Shown here piece after piece: positions 1 to 9,373 of a stretch of DNA of 64,000 nucleotides (positions within the stretch are counted from its first letter, which is position 1; the number at the start of each line of letters is the position of its first letter). The position numbers and the translations under genes were made by a program. Origin of the DNA: Plantago elongata (Eukaryota; Streptophyta; Magnoliopsida; Lamiales; Plantaginaceae); NCBI GenBank assembly GCA_036897095.1, contig JAYMSP010000089.1, positions 23,405 to 87,404 on the forward strand, in the 5' to 3' direction. Below the pieces are notes generated by a model. That model was not told the DNA's origin. It did not search any database and saw only the letters and a list, made by a program, of their open reading frames with translations.

Positions 1-1914
1 TCAACTGAAAGGCTATTTAATGAATATTTTTGTTTTACAGCTGCTATTACTAATGTAAATGAGTCTAAAACATATAAAGAAGCATGTCAAAACCCTGAAT
101 GGATTAAGGCAATGAATTCTGAACTTGAAGCTTTAGAAAGAACAAAAACATGAGAATTAGTTGATTTACTAGAAAATAAACACTGTATAGGTTGTAAATG
201 GGTATATAAGGTAAAGTTTCTTGCAGATGGTACCATTGAAAGGTATAAAGCTAGACTTGTAGCTAAATGTTACACACAAGAGAATGGTTTAGATTATTTT
301 GAAACCTTTTCTCCAGTTGTTAAACTCACAACAGTCAGATATATTTTAGCTATTGCTGCAGTGAAAGGATGGTATTTACATAAGTTAGATGTTAATACAA
401 CCTTTTTGCATGGAGATCTTGACAAAGAAGTATATATGACTCCAATACTTGGTTACAACAAGGCAAGTAATAATGTTTGTAAGCTTGTGAAAAGCTTGTA
501 TGGATTAAAACAAGCTAGCAAGCAATGGTATTTTAAACTGCAGACTTCACTCATTGAAATTGGTTATAAACAATCTTCTGCAGACATTTCTCTGTTTATA
601 AAATCTACTAATGACTCTTTTACAGTCCTTTTAGTTTATGTAGATGATGTCATTTTAGCAGGTGATAATTTAGATGAAATAAAATCAGTCAAGTCTTTTC
701 TTGATAAGAAATTCACCGTCAAAGACTTGGGGGAGCTGAAGTATATGCTAGGGATTGAAGTTGCTATAAATGAGGAAGGCATTTTCATCTGTCAGAGGGA
801 ATCCACACTTGATCTTCTCAAAGAAACTGGTTATTTGGCATCTAAACCAGCTGAAGTTCCACTTAATGCTAAAACAAGACTCATCAAAGATGAGAATGAT
901 CTTCTATCAGATCCTCAATCCCATAGAAGACTTGTAGGTAGAATGATTTATTTAACAATTACAAGACATGATATTTCTTTTGCATTGCAGAGTTTAAGCA
1001 AGTTTATAAGTTGTCCAACTCATAAACATATGGAAGCTGCAAATCATGTCTTGAGATATCTCAAGCAGTCACCTGGACAAGGGATATTTTACTCAACACA
1101 TAGCTCACTGCAACTTAAGGGATTTACTGATAGTGATTGGGCTTCTTGTCAAGATACAAGATGCAGTATATCAGGTTATAGTATGTTTCTTGGAGATTCT
1201 TTGATATCTTGGAAGTCTAAGAAACAAACAACAATAAGTAGATCAAGCACAGAAGCATAATATAGAGCTGCAACATCATCAACATGTGAAATGCAATGGT
1301 TGAAATATCTTCTTCAGGATTTGTGCATAATTCATACACAGACTGCTATCTTATATACTGATAGCATGTCTGCATATCATTTGGCACACAATCCAGTTCA
1401 ACATCAAAGAACTAAACACATAGATAGAGATTGATTGTTATGTGGTCAGAAACAAAATTGTAGATGGAGCAATACAACTTGTTCACATCTCCATTCAAGA
1501 TCAGCTTGCAGATATTTTAACAAAACCTCTCTTTGCTCAATTGTTTAAGCACTTTCATTCCAAGCTGGGATTGGTGAATATCCACTCTTATCTTGAGGGG
1601 ATGTAAAGATATGAAGAAAGCTGAAGAAAAGAAGAAAGAAAGCTGAAGAGCAGAAGAAATAAAGCTGAAGAAAAGAAACAAACTGTTGAAGAAATAAAAC
1701 AGAAGAAACGCACTTCTCCCTGCTACGTTTATTTCTTAATACAACTGCGACTTGTACATTAGACTATAATACTTGTACTATAGTTAGTTACAGAAGGCAA
1801 TTAATTGAGCTTTAAATACAACTCAAGTTTCCTTCTTCAGATTATCGATTCCTCTTGTAATCTTCATCAATTCATTCAATACAAAGCAATTCTTTCAGTT
1901 TATGAAAGATTACA
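1..1914 (+). mobile_element. 3' part of a decayed Ty1/Copia LTR retrotransposon
   Basis: One reading frame from base 1 carries the Copia reverse transcriptase, with the catalytic YVDD at about 637-648 (context LVYVDDVILAGD), then the RNase H part (GFTDSDWASCQDTR and the STEA motif near 1250). The frame is broken by TGA at 151-153 where Trp is expected (T-W-E-L-V-D in relatives), by TAA at 1258-1260 in place of the Glu of the AEYRA motif, and by an apparent 4-nt GATA duplication near 1423-1426 that shifts the HIEIDCYVV segment. Beyond it the frame reads on through ADILTKPL to the polypurine tract at about 1595-1601. The 5' LTR, gag and integrase lie outside the window. The element cannot code for active proteins. 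Confidence 0.93.
1602..1914 (+). repeat. 3' LTR of the Copia element
   Basis: The sequence begins with TG straight after the purine-rich GAGGGGA and ends with CA (GATTACA) about 313 bp later, as expected for a Copia LTR. It contains a purine-rich GAAGAAA repeat stretch near its start and a TTTAAATA box near 1811. The partner 5' LTR is not in the window, so the right edge rests on the TG...CA rule only. Confidence 0.65.
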
Positions 1915-2029
1915 CCTATGGAATTAAATGGCCAGGATTGAATCTGGGTTTTGGATGGTGCAGATCAAGTTACTACTAAAAAGGGAAATATCTATTGAAA
2001 ACATTGCAAAAAGAGAAAAACTATCAATC

Positions 2030-3439
2030 CTAATGAAAAAGGCCATTGAGATTGATACTGGAAGATCCAGTATCCTTCAAGGCTTCTGAAACCAAATGCT
2101 TCAAGTTGACAGCATTTTCTCTCCATTCTATTGCCTTTGGTGCCTTGCTATCCATCACTTCCTCAATGCACTTCACTAACTCATCACTCTCAACTAGTCC
2201 CTTCTCTTCATCAACTTTTACTCTAATTCCTGTCTTCCACACATCTTCTATCAACTTTGCATTAGTCACTTGGTCACTCCACTGAGGAAATGCAACAACC
2301 GGCACCCCACATGACATGCTTTCTAGAGTCGAGTTCCATCCACAATGTGTCACAAAACACCCCAACGCAGGGTGTTTCAGAACCTTAACTTGAGAACACC
2401 ACGGAACGATTTTTCCCAATTTTTCCAACTCGTCTAAACATGATATCTTCTCATCTTGCTGCTCTTTTGAGTTACTATCTTCTCGCATTACCCAAATGAA
2501 CGGCCTGCCACATTTGATGAGCCCTTTTGCAATTTCTTCCACTTGTGGTTTCGGCACTGTGGCTGTACTGCCAAATGTCATGTAAACAACTGATGACTTT
2601 AAATTAGAATTCAACCAATCCATGTACTCAACAGATTCCTGGAAAAAATCGGCACCTGCTGATTTTTCAATAGGATCCGAGCAGTTCCAGTAAGCTGATG
2701 GAATTAAAGGTCCAACTGAAATCAAATCAAACTTGTCGCCTAAGATAGTAATTGCATCAGGCTCTAATGCTTCAAATGTGTTGACAAGGACTTTTGTTTT
2801 CGATTCAGCCTCATCAAGTACTCGGAATTGCTCCTGAAAAAATGGAAGTGCAAAAAACATGTCCGAGCTGGGAAGCACGTAAGAAGGCAAGTCACGTTTC
2901 GTAAGTAACGGAACAATTCCAGGAAGCTGAATTTCATGACTTTTACCACTATCAACATCAGTAACTTCATCTTGAAATCCATGAAAGTACTGATAATACA
3001 AATCAAACATTGTAGCAGATTGAATCCACAGAAGAGCACAAGGAACGTTCTCTTCGCGAGCCACAGTCGCAGCCCACGGTACATGCAGGGCGTAAAACAG
3101 GCCCGTGACAGGGCGACCTTGCTCAGCTGAATTCATTATAGTTTCTCTCACAGCCTGGGATCCACGTGATCTCATCTCCGACATGAATTTCATGCGCTCA
3201 TCTGCCTTGCGTTTGAATCCATTGTCGAATCCATCTGAAAATCCAACGAACCTCAAGCAACGGTTGTTGGATATGTGTTCCCCTGACGCGGCAATGGGCA
3301 TGTTTTGCAGGGTGACGATGGTTGTGAGGAACGTGACATCGACTCCGATAGCTAAAAGCCGCTTGGCAAATACCAGGGTGGGATTTATATGCCCTTGTGC
3401 AGGGAATGTTATCACCAGGACATGTCCACGGCTTTCCAT
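2030..3439 (-). CDS. UGT-A: UGT75-type UDP-glycosyltransferase
   Basis: A family 1 glycosyltransferase of 469 aa, encoded without introns. It is expected to move glucose from UDP-glucose to a small lipophilic acceptor in the cytosol. The catalytic His is present at residue 17 in PAQGHINP. The 44-residue PSPG donor-binding box is at residues 347-390, starting WCSQ, with HCGWNSTLES inside and ending WSDQ; the final Gln is typical of UDP-glucose users. As in the other four copies, the site where many plant UGTs carry the dyad Asp does not have it (FYALHVPWAA here). The C-terminus is slightly shorter than in its neighbours. It is the last gene of a five-gene array. Relatives of this clade include anthocyanin 5-O- and crocetin glucosyltransferases, but the acceptor cannot be read from sequence. 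Confidence 0.93.
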   Translation of the reverse strand: MESRGHVLVITFPAQGHINPTLVFAKRLLAIGVDVTFLTTIVTLQNMPIAASGEHISNNRCLRFVGFSDGFDNGFKRKADERMKFMSEMRSRGSQAVRETIMNSAEQGRPVTGLFYALHVPWAATVAREENVPCALLWIQSATMFDLYYQYFHGFQDEVTDVDSGKSHEIQLPGIVPLLTKRDLPSYVLPSSDMFFALPFFQEQFRVLDEAESKTKVLVNTFEALEPDAITILGDKFDLISVGPLIPSAYWNCSDPIEKSAGADFFQESVEYMDWLNSNLKSSVVYMTFGSTATVPKPQVEEIAKGLIKCGRPFIWVMREDSNSKEQQDEKISCLDELEKLGKIVPWCSQVKVLKHPALGCFVTHCGWNSTLESMSCGVPVVAFPQWSDQVTNAKLIEDVWKTGIRVKVDEEKGLVESDELVKCIEEVMDSKAPKAIEWRENAVNLKHLVSEALKDTGSSSINLNGLFH

Positions 3440-3667
3440 GACTTACAGAGTAATTTTTTTGATCTGTTTGTGTTCTGGTGACTTGGTGTTGTACTTGTTT
3501 GTGACAGTGAGTTAGTGTATATATATTTTGTAGGACTATATACTAATAGTATGAGTTTTATTAACTCCTAACTTGGTGTTTTACCTCGAAAGAGAGAAAT
3601 GGGACCTTACCATGACCGGTTCAACTTTAAAAGTCTTTGATGCATCAATGAAGAAGGTTCAAACTAC

Positions 3668-3682
3668 TGACGTTTGCCATGA
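3668..3682 (-). promoter_or_regulatory. Shared UGT upstream element, copy before UGT-A
   Basis: In gene orientation it reads TCATGGCAAACGTCA, about 230 bp before the UGT-A start codon. The same word, exact or with a few changes, lies upstream of UGT-C, UGT-D and UGT-E. The ACGTCA core resembles bZIP (TGA-factor) sites. Function is inferred. Confidence 0.45.
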
Positions 3683-4074
3683 TCGATTTCATTTTCAAGT
3701 AAAAACGTCAAGCGGTACAATTAAGGCTATTTTGCGACATTAGTTTTACGGCGATTAATGTGATATACAACTCCAACACCACATGTTTGAACGAAATTAT
3801 CATATAACAACGTAATTACTTACAAATATTATGGGGTATTCGATGTAGAGTTAAAATCTTAAGTGTAAATTTAGGTGTTTTTACCGTGTTTTATGTATTA
3901 AAATTCTTAACCAATCAGTCCTCACATGTTTAATGATTTACATCAACTGATATAAGATTTTCTTTTAAATATACAACAGAGTGAGATACATTCATTTATG
4001 TGTTATTTATATATATTTTACAACGATTACTTGATATACGATCATTTTTTTACTCAAATTTGGTAATTTATTAC

Positions 4075-4128
4075 ACACGTCGGGAGTATCTCACACGTCG
4101 AAAGTACCTCATACACTGAGAGTATCTC
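4075..4128 (+). repeat. 18-bp tandem repeat, three copies
   Basis: Three imperfect units follow one another directly: ACACGTCGGGAGTATCTC, ACACGTCGAAAGTACCTC and ATACACTGAGAGTATCTC. Confidence 0.7.
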
Positions 4129-4952
4129 ACGTACTCAATATATGTCAGCTCGTGATTCAATCTCGAAAATTATTTTGGAAGAAAAATTAAGAAAATGAAA
4201 AGAAATTTAAAAATATACATAGTTATTGTGTCGAGTGTGTGAAAGGTGCATGTAATAAAGCAATAAATTATAAAATCGGAGCAAAAATATTTTCTGTATA
4301 TATATTCATTGTAAAAAAAATATATATATAATATATAAATTAGATGTATCTTACTCTACGTTTATTTTATAAAAAATTTCACCGTTATACATACAATATT
4401 GATCAAGTCTCTCAGAGAAATTAAAAGTCATTTGTAGTAACATTTTTAATTTTCGATGGTAGGGTTATGTACGTTGAACCTTGATTGTTTGATGAGTTCT
4501 CCAATCTTATCAGGTCATTTGTCAATGATACTCAAAAGTCAGAACGGTCTAATGACTCTAAACCTATGACTTTTCGTTCGAGGATAACAAATTAGAAACG
4601 CAAGTGATTGTGTGGAAAAGTTACAAGAATATATTTTTGATTTAATTGGCCACATGAAACAGATGAAGGACAATTACAATTTAGAAAATTGATAATTGAC
4701 ACCTTTTTATTTTTGTTTCTAATGATTTTAATGATAATGAACACAGGGAGAATTTCAATTTGTATAGCTGTTTAGTAGCAAATTGTAGGAGGAAATCTGG
4801 ATCTCTAGTAAAGTTTTTAAATTTGAGGGAAAATTTATAACGCTAACTCATTAAACGGATTTACGTAAAAACTAAAGTGTGATAAATAGTGTATGACGGA
4901 GGGAGAATTATGTTATGGATCATAGTCCATAGATTCATATTAGCAGTATCAA

Positions 4953-6398
4953 CTATTTACTGGGTTCAATCTCTTTCAGAAAGGCCTTAAGATTGACATG
5001 AGAAGATCCATTTTCCTGCAAAGCTTCACTTGCCAATTGCTTCCATTTCATAGCATTTTCTTTCAATTCTTTTCTATCCATCACTTCCTCAATGCACCTC
5101 ACAATCTCATCACTCTCAACTATGCTCTTCTTTTCATCAACTGTTACTCTAACTCCAAACTCCCACACATCTTCTATCAACTTGGCATTTGTCCCTTGGT
5201 CACTCCACTGAGGAAATGCCACAACGGGCACCCCACACGACATGCTTTCTAAAGTCGAGTTCCATCCACAGTGTGTCAAAAAACACCCCAATGCTGGGTG
5301 TGTTAGAACCTTAAGTTGAGAACACCAAGGCACGATTTTCCCTAATTTTTCCAACTCCTCCAAACATGGTATCGTTTCATCTTGCTCATCTTTGGCGTTG
5401 ATGTTTTCTCGTATTACCCAAATAAACGGCCTGCAACATTTGATGAGCCCTTTTGCAATTTCTTCCGCTTGTGCTTTCGGTACTGTATACATACTGCCAA
5501 ATGACACGTAAACAACTGATGTGCCCGACTTGGAATCCAGCCAATCTATGTACCCAACAGATTCCTGGAAAAGATCTGCACCTGTTGATTTATCAACACG
5601 ATCCGTGCAGTCTAAGAAAGCTGATGGAATTAAAGGTCCAACCGAAAACAAATCAAACCTGTCGTCTAAAACACTGATTGCATCCGGCTCTAATGTGTCG
5701 AATGTGTTCACAAGGACCTTTGGTTTTGATTCAGCTTCATCAAGTACTTGAAATTGTTCCTGAAACAAAAATAGTGCAGCAAATGTTTCCGAACTAGGAA
5801 GCAAGAAAGACGGAAAGTCACGTTTCCTAAGGAATGGAACAATTCCAGGAAACTGAATTTCATAACATTTACCACTATCAACATCAGTAACTTCATCTTG
5901 AAATCCATGAAAATACTGATAATACACATTCAACACCGTAGCAGGTTGAATCCACAGAAGAGCACTAGGAACATTTGCCTCTCGAGCCACATTTGCAGCC
6001 CATGGGAGCAGAAGGGCGTAAACTAGGCACGTGACAGGGCGGCCCTGCTCAGCCGAAGCTACTATAGTGCCAATCAAAGCATCTGTTCCACGTGATTTGA
6101 TCTCAGACATGAATTTCCTTTGATCATGCGCCTTATCAGATACATCGTCTAGTCCATCGGAAAATCCCACGAACCTTAAGCAGCCGTTGGATACGTACTC
6201 TCCTGATGCAGCAATTGGCATTTTCCGCAGGGAGGCGATGGTTGTGGCAAAGGTGACATCGACTCCGATGGCTATTAGCCTCTTGGCGAATTCCAGGGTG
6301 GGATTTATGTGTCCTTGTGCAGGATATGCTATCACCAGGACATGGCTACGGCGTTCTATGATTGATGAGTAAGTTTCTGATCCTTTTATGTTAGTCAT
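4953..6398 (-). CDS. UGT-B: UGT75-type UDP-glycosyltransferase with N-terminal extension
   Basis: A 481-aa intronless glycosyltransferase. Catalytic His is at residue 30 (PAQGHINP) and the PSPG box at 358-401 starts WCSQLKVL and ends WSDQ, so UDP-glucose is the likely donor. The chosen start ATG gives 13-14 residues more than the paralogues. At 6357-6359 the codon that is ATG in UGT-C and UGT-D (before the GAA/GAG of E-R/E-C) is ATA here, so translation probably starts upstream instead. The helix after the PSPG box is about five residues shorter (MDRKELKENAMKW) than in UGT-D, while the final 35 residues nearly match UGT-D. The acceptor is unknown; a small phenolic or apocarotenoid would fit the clade. 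Confidence 0.92.
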   Translation of the reverse strand: MTNIKGSETYSSIIERRSHVLVIAYPAQGHINPTLEFAKRLIAIGVDVTFATTIASLRKMPIAASGEYVSNGCLRFVGFSDGLDDVSDKAHDQRKFMSEIKSRGTDALIGTIVASAEQGRPVTCLVYALLLPWAANVAREANVPSALLWIQPATVLNVYYQYFHGFQDEVTDVDSGKCYEIQFPGIVPFLRKRDFPSFLLPSSETFAALFLFQEQFQVLDEAESKPKVLVNTFDTLEPDAISVLDDRFDLFSVGPLIPSAFLDCTDRVDKSTGADLFQESVGYIDWLDSKSGTSVVYVSFGSMYTVPKAQAEEIAKGLIKCCRPFIWVIRENINAKDEQDETIPCLEELEKLGKIVPWCSQLKVLTHPALGCFLTHCGWNSTLESMSCGVPVVAFPQWSDQGTNAKLIEDVWEFGVRVTVDEKKSIVESDEIVRCIEEVMDRKELKENAMKWKQLASEALQENGSSHVNLKAFLKEIEPSK

Positions 6399-7546
6399 TT
6401 AGTGTTGTCTTGTCTGTGATTGTGAGTTAGTAAATGGTATTGTGGCTACTAGCTAGGATTATATATATCAAGACTATGATAATTATGCAGATAGATTAGC
6501 TTTGTGTTTTTCATCGAAATTGGGGAAATTGGAACCTTAATAATACCGGCAACATTGAAGTATTCATAATGTTTTTAAACTCTGGCCGGTAAATTCTGGT
6601 TCCACAGTATGGACAGGGAAGCATGTACTGTTGGTGCCCCATTGAGAACACATTCAATTTGTCAATATTCATATTCCCTATTACTAATACTAATTAAATA
6701 CTTAAAAGTAATTGTGAGTTTTAAAAAATTAATTTTTCACTACTTTCTCATTTCTAGACTAGAAAAATTATACATGTTTTAGTTTAATAGTTGTACAACA
6801 TATACTAATAATAGAAATTTTAACATTTACATATTTAAAACTTTATTAAGGATTTTTTCAAGTTTAAAATATATTTTTTATAGAATTTAATAAATAGTAA
6901 CGAGAGAATGATAATTTTTTTAATTTGTACATTTTGATATGAAATGTGTATTCATTTTTAATGGAATGATTTTAAAATTGAAAATGATAAGTATGTCACG
7001 CGGGTATTCGCGTGTCGCGGATACTAGTATGAGTACCGAGTAAGTTTCACGAGATATGATATTTAAGAATAGACGGATTATGTTGTTAAAAAGTTAATTT
7101 ATATTTTAATTAAACCATTTATAATTTATGTAGTCAACAATGAAATTTTATAAATTAATAAAGTTTTCTAAAAAATTAAAAATTTTGGGAAGTCAACGCC
7201 ATTCAACGTTAATGTTGATGTTGACTTTTTCTGGAAAGTTGATCGGGCATAGATCAAGGAGTGTTTACGATATTTTAAATTATGCAGGGACTTTTTTTGT
7301 AGAATCGGTATAATAGTGAGTTTAAATGTAAATAATCCTATATACAAAAGAGAAATTTTGTTAACAACATATAGTTAATAATATGAATGAATTTCATGAT
7401 CGGTTTGGAGACAAATTATTTGACAACATCGGCAGACTTTGTTTTGTTATGATTGGAAAGATTAGAGAGAGAGAGTTCAAATGAAAGGAACACAAGAAAT
7501 GGATGCTTATGACCATAGTATATACTATGGAGTATGCCAGTATGGA
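6399..7546. other. Intergenic region between UGT-B and UGT-C
   Basis: AT-rich sequence with a TATA-like run near 6458-6468 upstream of UGT-B. The 15-bp element shared by the other four UGTs is not visible here. An inverted pair AAGTCAAC (7190-7197) and GTTGACTT (7220-7227) carries two W-box cores (TTGAC). No gene is seen. Confidence 0.55.
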
Positions 7547-8968
7547 CTAAGGTTCGGCTTTGTCAAAAAAGACCTTGAGATTGACATGAGAAGATCCATT
7601 TTCCTGCAAAGCTTCTGTTGCCAAATGCTTCAATTTAACAGCATTTTGTCTCAATTCTTTGGCCTTTGCTCCATTACTATCCATCACTTCTTCAATGCAC
7701 CTTACTATCTCATCACTCTCAACTAGGCCCTTATTTTCATCAACTGTCACTCTAACTCCAAACTCCCAAACATCTGCTATCAGCTTGGCATTTGTCCCTT
7801 GGTCACTCAGCTGAGGAAATGCCACAACCGGCACCCCACACGACATGCTTTCGAGAGTTGAGTTCCATCCACAGTGCGTCAAGAAACATCCTAAAGCAGG
7901 GTGTGTCAGAACCTTAAGTTGAGAACACCAAGGCACAATTTTGCCTAATTTTTCCAATTCGTCTATACATGATATCTTCTCATCTTGCTGCTCTTTCATG
8001 TTACTGTTTTCTCGTATCACCCAAATAAACGGCCTACCACATTTGATGAGTCCTTTCGCAATTTCTTCCACTTGTGCTTTTGGCACCGTGAACATACTGC
8101 CAAACGACACGTAAACAACTGACAAATCCGAGTTGGAACTTAGCCAATCTATGTAGTCAACAGATTCCTTGAAAAGATCAGCAGCTGCCGAATTATGAAC
8201 ACGATCTGTGCAATCTAAGAAAGCTGATGGAATCAAAGGTCCAATCGGAATCAAATCGAACTTGTCGTCTAAAAATTTGATTGCTTCAGGCTCTAAGGTG
8301 TTGAATGTGTTCACAAGTACCTTTGCTTTCGATTCAGCTTCATCAAGTACTTGAAATTGCTCCTGAAACAAAAATAAAGCAGAAAATGTATCCGAACTGG
8401 GAAGCAAGAAAGACGGAAAGTCACGTTTCCTAAGGAACGGAACAATTCCAGGAAGCTGAATTTGATGACATTTACCACTAGTAACATCAGTAACTTCATC
8501 TTGAAATCCATGAAAATACTGATAATACACATTCAACACTGTAGCAGGTTGAATAAAAAGAAGAGCACAAGGAACATTTGCCTCACGAGCTACAATCGCA
8601 GCCCACGGGAGGAGCAGGGTGTAAACCAGGCACGTGACAGGGCGGCCCTGCTCTGCTGAAGTTACAATAGTCTCTCTCAAAGCTTCCGATCCATGTGATC
8701 TAACCCCCGACATGAATTTCTTGCGATCATCTATCGTCTTCCGTTCAAATCCAGGGTCGGATCCATCAGAAAATCCCACAAACCTTAAGCAACCGTTGGA
8801 TACTTGTTCCCCCGACACATCGATGGGCATTTTCCGCAGGGAAACGTTGGTTGTTAGGAACGTGACGTCGACTCCAATGGCTATTAGTCTCTTGGCGAAT
8901 TCCAGGGTGGGATTAATTGACCCTTGTGAAGGAAATGTTATCAACAGGACATGGCTACGGCACTCCAT
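7547..8968 (-). CDS. UGT-C: UGT75-type glycosyltransferase lacking the catalytic His
   Basis: A 473-aa open frame very like its neighbours across the whole length, with a PSPG box at residues 347-390. Two key positions differ. The motif PAQGHINP of the paralogues reads PSQGSINP, so the catalytic His is Ser17, encoded TCA. The PSPG end reads QLSDQ instead of QWSDQ. The frame is otherwise intact and no stop or frameshift is present, so it is kept as a CDS. In this clade the usual Asp partner of the His is also absent (VYTLLLPWAA), which makes loss of the His more likely to reduce classic O-glucosylation. It may be a decaying copy, a regulatory homologue or an enzyme with altered chemistry; the sequence does not say which. 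Confidence 0.9.
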   Translation of the reverse strand: MECRSHVLLITFPSQGSINPTLEFAKRLIAIGVDVTFLTTNVSLRKMPIDVSGEQVSNGCLRFVGFSDGSDPGFERKTIDDRKKFMSGVRSHGSEALRETIVTSAEQGRPVTCLVYTLLLPWAAIVAREANVPCALLFIQPATVLNVYYQYFHGFQDEVTDVTSGKCHQIQLPGIVPFLRKRDFPSFLLPSSDTFSALFLFQEQFQVLDEAESKAKVLVNTFNTLEPEAIKFLDDKFDLIPIGPLIPSAFLDCTDRVHNSAAADLFKESVDYIDWLSSNSDLSVVYVSFGSMFTVPKAQVEEIAKGLIKCGRPFIWVIRENSNMKEQQDEKISCIDELEKLGKIVPWCSQLKVLTHPALGCFLTHCGWNSTLESMSCGVPVVAFPQLSDQGTNAKLIADVWEFGVRVTVDENKGLVESDEIVRCIEEVMDSNGAKAKELRQNAVKLKHLATEALQENGSSHVNLKVFFDKAEP

Positions 8969-9373
8969 GATTGAGAGACAATTGTTGATCTTTCTTGATT
9001 AGTGTTGTTTGTGATTGTCAACTAGTCTTGTGGGATTAATAATATAGTAGTTCATAAAGTATGAGTAAGTTAATAATTCTGATAACATGCAAGTGTGACC
9101 AAATTAAAGTAAGAAGATCTATTCAAATTAGTGACGTTTGCCATGACAACATCATAACCAACCATAATGTATAGGAGGATACTAATGTCATTAACAACCA
9201 TACTAAGTTGCAGCATTGTCAACTCAATTTGCTGTCTAGAAACATTCATTGTCATGATCCACTGTCTAAAGATGAGCTTGCCTAATGCATATGGTGCTTT
9301 TGTTAGCCACACTTTTGGCAAGATGGACAATAATACACAAAGAAATGATAAAAATGAAAACTAGAAACATCTA
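8969..9373. other. Short spacer between UGT-C and UGT-D
   Basis: Only about 400 bp. It contains the UGT-C upstream element at 9132-9146. The stretch around 9170-9280 resembles 11225-11350, upstream of UGT-D (both have a TAGAAAC-TTCATT and an ATGATCCACT word), as expected if promoter and gene were duplicated together. Confidence 0.5.
9132..9146 (-). promoter_or_regulatory. Shared UGT upstream element, copy before UGT-C
   Basis: Reads TCATGGCAAACGTCA in gene orientation, identical to the UGT-A copy, about 165 bp before the UGT-C start codon. Confidence 0.45.

Larger units (their letters stand above)
3440..4952. other. Intergenic region between UGT-A and UGT-B
   Basis: This 1.5-kb AT-rich stretch holds the likely UGT-A promoter, with a TATA-like run near 3517-3530 and the shared 15-bp element at 3668-3682. 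It also holds an 18-bp tandem repeat at 4075-4128. I see no gene or recognisable transposon in the rest. Confidence 0.6.

Noticed and set aside
2764-3084. Open frames on both strands inside the UGT genes (for example 2764-3084, 5708-5929, 8311-8532, 8634-9002, 10467-10787)
   Set aside because: They repeat at the same relative place in each paralogue because the genes are similar; their translations match no family and the UGT frame explains the sequence.
9070-9330. 86-codon frame between UGT-C and UGT-D
   Set aside because: No recognisable motif; it overlaps the duplicated promoter region, and related sequence upstream of UGT-D does not keep the frame.
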